DNA of 64,000 nucleotides from Mycobacterium sp. 155 (lineage in GTDB: Bacteria > Actinomycetota > Actinomycetes > Mycobacteriales > Mycobacteriaceae): positions 62,001 through 126,000 of the forward strand of contig NZ_KB892705.1 of assembly GCF_000373905.1 (NCBI RefSeq), given 5' to 3'. The notes under the pieces are model-generated. The model had not been told where the DNA came from, ran no database searches, and worked only from the letters and a program-made list of their open reading frames with translations. Made by a program: the position numbers and the translations under genes. Positions 63,941 through 64,000 of the stretch are shown in pieces (within the stretch, counting starts at the first letter, position 1; each line of letters begins with the position of its first letter).

Positions 63941-64000
63941 GTGCGGAAAGCGGCGGCCGCATTGGCCATGACGTGGGGTGTGACGGCGTGTGCTGGACCG
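63941..64000 (+). CDS. N-terminus of a putative lipoprotein (cut by window end)
   Basis: Twenty codons from GTG 63941 are visible, MRKAAAALAMTWGVTACAGP, which read as a lipoprotein signal with lipobox VTAC and Cys17. AGGTGG lies just upstream. The rest is outside the window, so the family is unknown. Confidence 0.55.
   Translation, partial: MRKAAAALAMTWGVTACAGP

Overview
The window is a chromosomal segment of a Mycobacterium, most likely a rapid grower (Mycolicibacterium/M. smegmatis-like). The evidence is high-GC DNA, an MspA-type porin, the mprA-mprB-pepD-moaB2 order, a mycobacterial Pat acetyltransferase, and gene order matching the M. tuberculosis Rv0971c-Rv0998 region (family and locus names are from memory; no database was searched).

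Layout. 1-9.2 kb: a partial crotonase gene, then a leftward, translationally coupled operon (AtuA-like protein, FadE13, AccD2, AccA2, FadE12, enoyl-CoA hydratase) for carboxylation and beta-oxidation of a branched or terpenoid acyl-CoA. 9.3-15.7 kb: rpmF, the MprAB envelope-stress system with its HtrA protease PepD, moaB2, a 52-residue ORF, an MspA porin and MscL. 15.8-21.7 kb: a frameshifted SAF-domain gene and the Ruc chaperone behind a CIRCE element, 5-formyl-THF cyclo-ligase, galU, glp/moeA1, rimJ and a membrane protein of the Rv0996 type.

21.8-49.3 kb is a genomic island at tRNA-Ala(CGC). A perfect 46-bp copy of the tRNA 3' half recurs at 49271-49316. A broken tyrosine integrase lies at the left end and a truncated IS3-type transposase at the right end. 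The cargo is a compact version of the phthiocerol dimycocerosate (DIM) locus: FAAL, TesA, a PpsA-like PKS (ACP-KS-AT-KR-ACP), PpsE (KS-AT-ACP-condensation), DrrA, DrrB, DrrC and PapA5, then a WS/DGAT acyltransferase, an SDR and a convergent Mas-type iterative PKS. PpsB, PpsC and a separate PpsD are absent. The predicted product is therefore a long-chain 1,3-diol (or hydroxyketone) made with only two extensions and esterified with Mas-made methyl-branched acids: a minimal DIM-like wax. This is the most interesting system in the window.

49.4-61.5 kb: a possible type VII secretion trio (EspC-like protein, WXG/DUF1023 hydrolase, lipoprotein); a zinc-homeostasis block (two ArsR/SmtB regulators, Zur, ZnuABC with a COG0523 GTPase, a WD40 protein and a small His/Asp-tailed protein, with two candidate Zur boxes); and a MarR / FurA-KatA oxidative-stress unit. 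61.5-64 kb returns to conserved mycobacterial genes: Pat, an LpqN/LpqT-type lipoprotein, a small secreted protein and the start of another lipoprotein.

The sequence shows three candidate MprA boxes (before mprA, before pepD and before the Rv0996-like gene), one CIRCE element, two candidate Zur boxes, a leaderless sigma-A-type promoter and several coupled overlaps (ATGA/GTGA). No CRISPR array or rRNA gene was seen.
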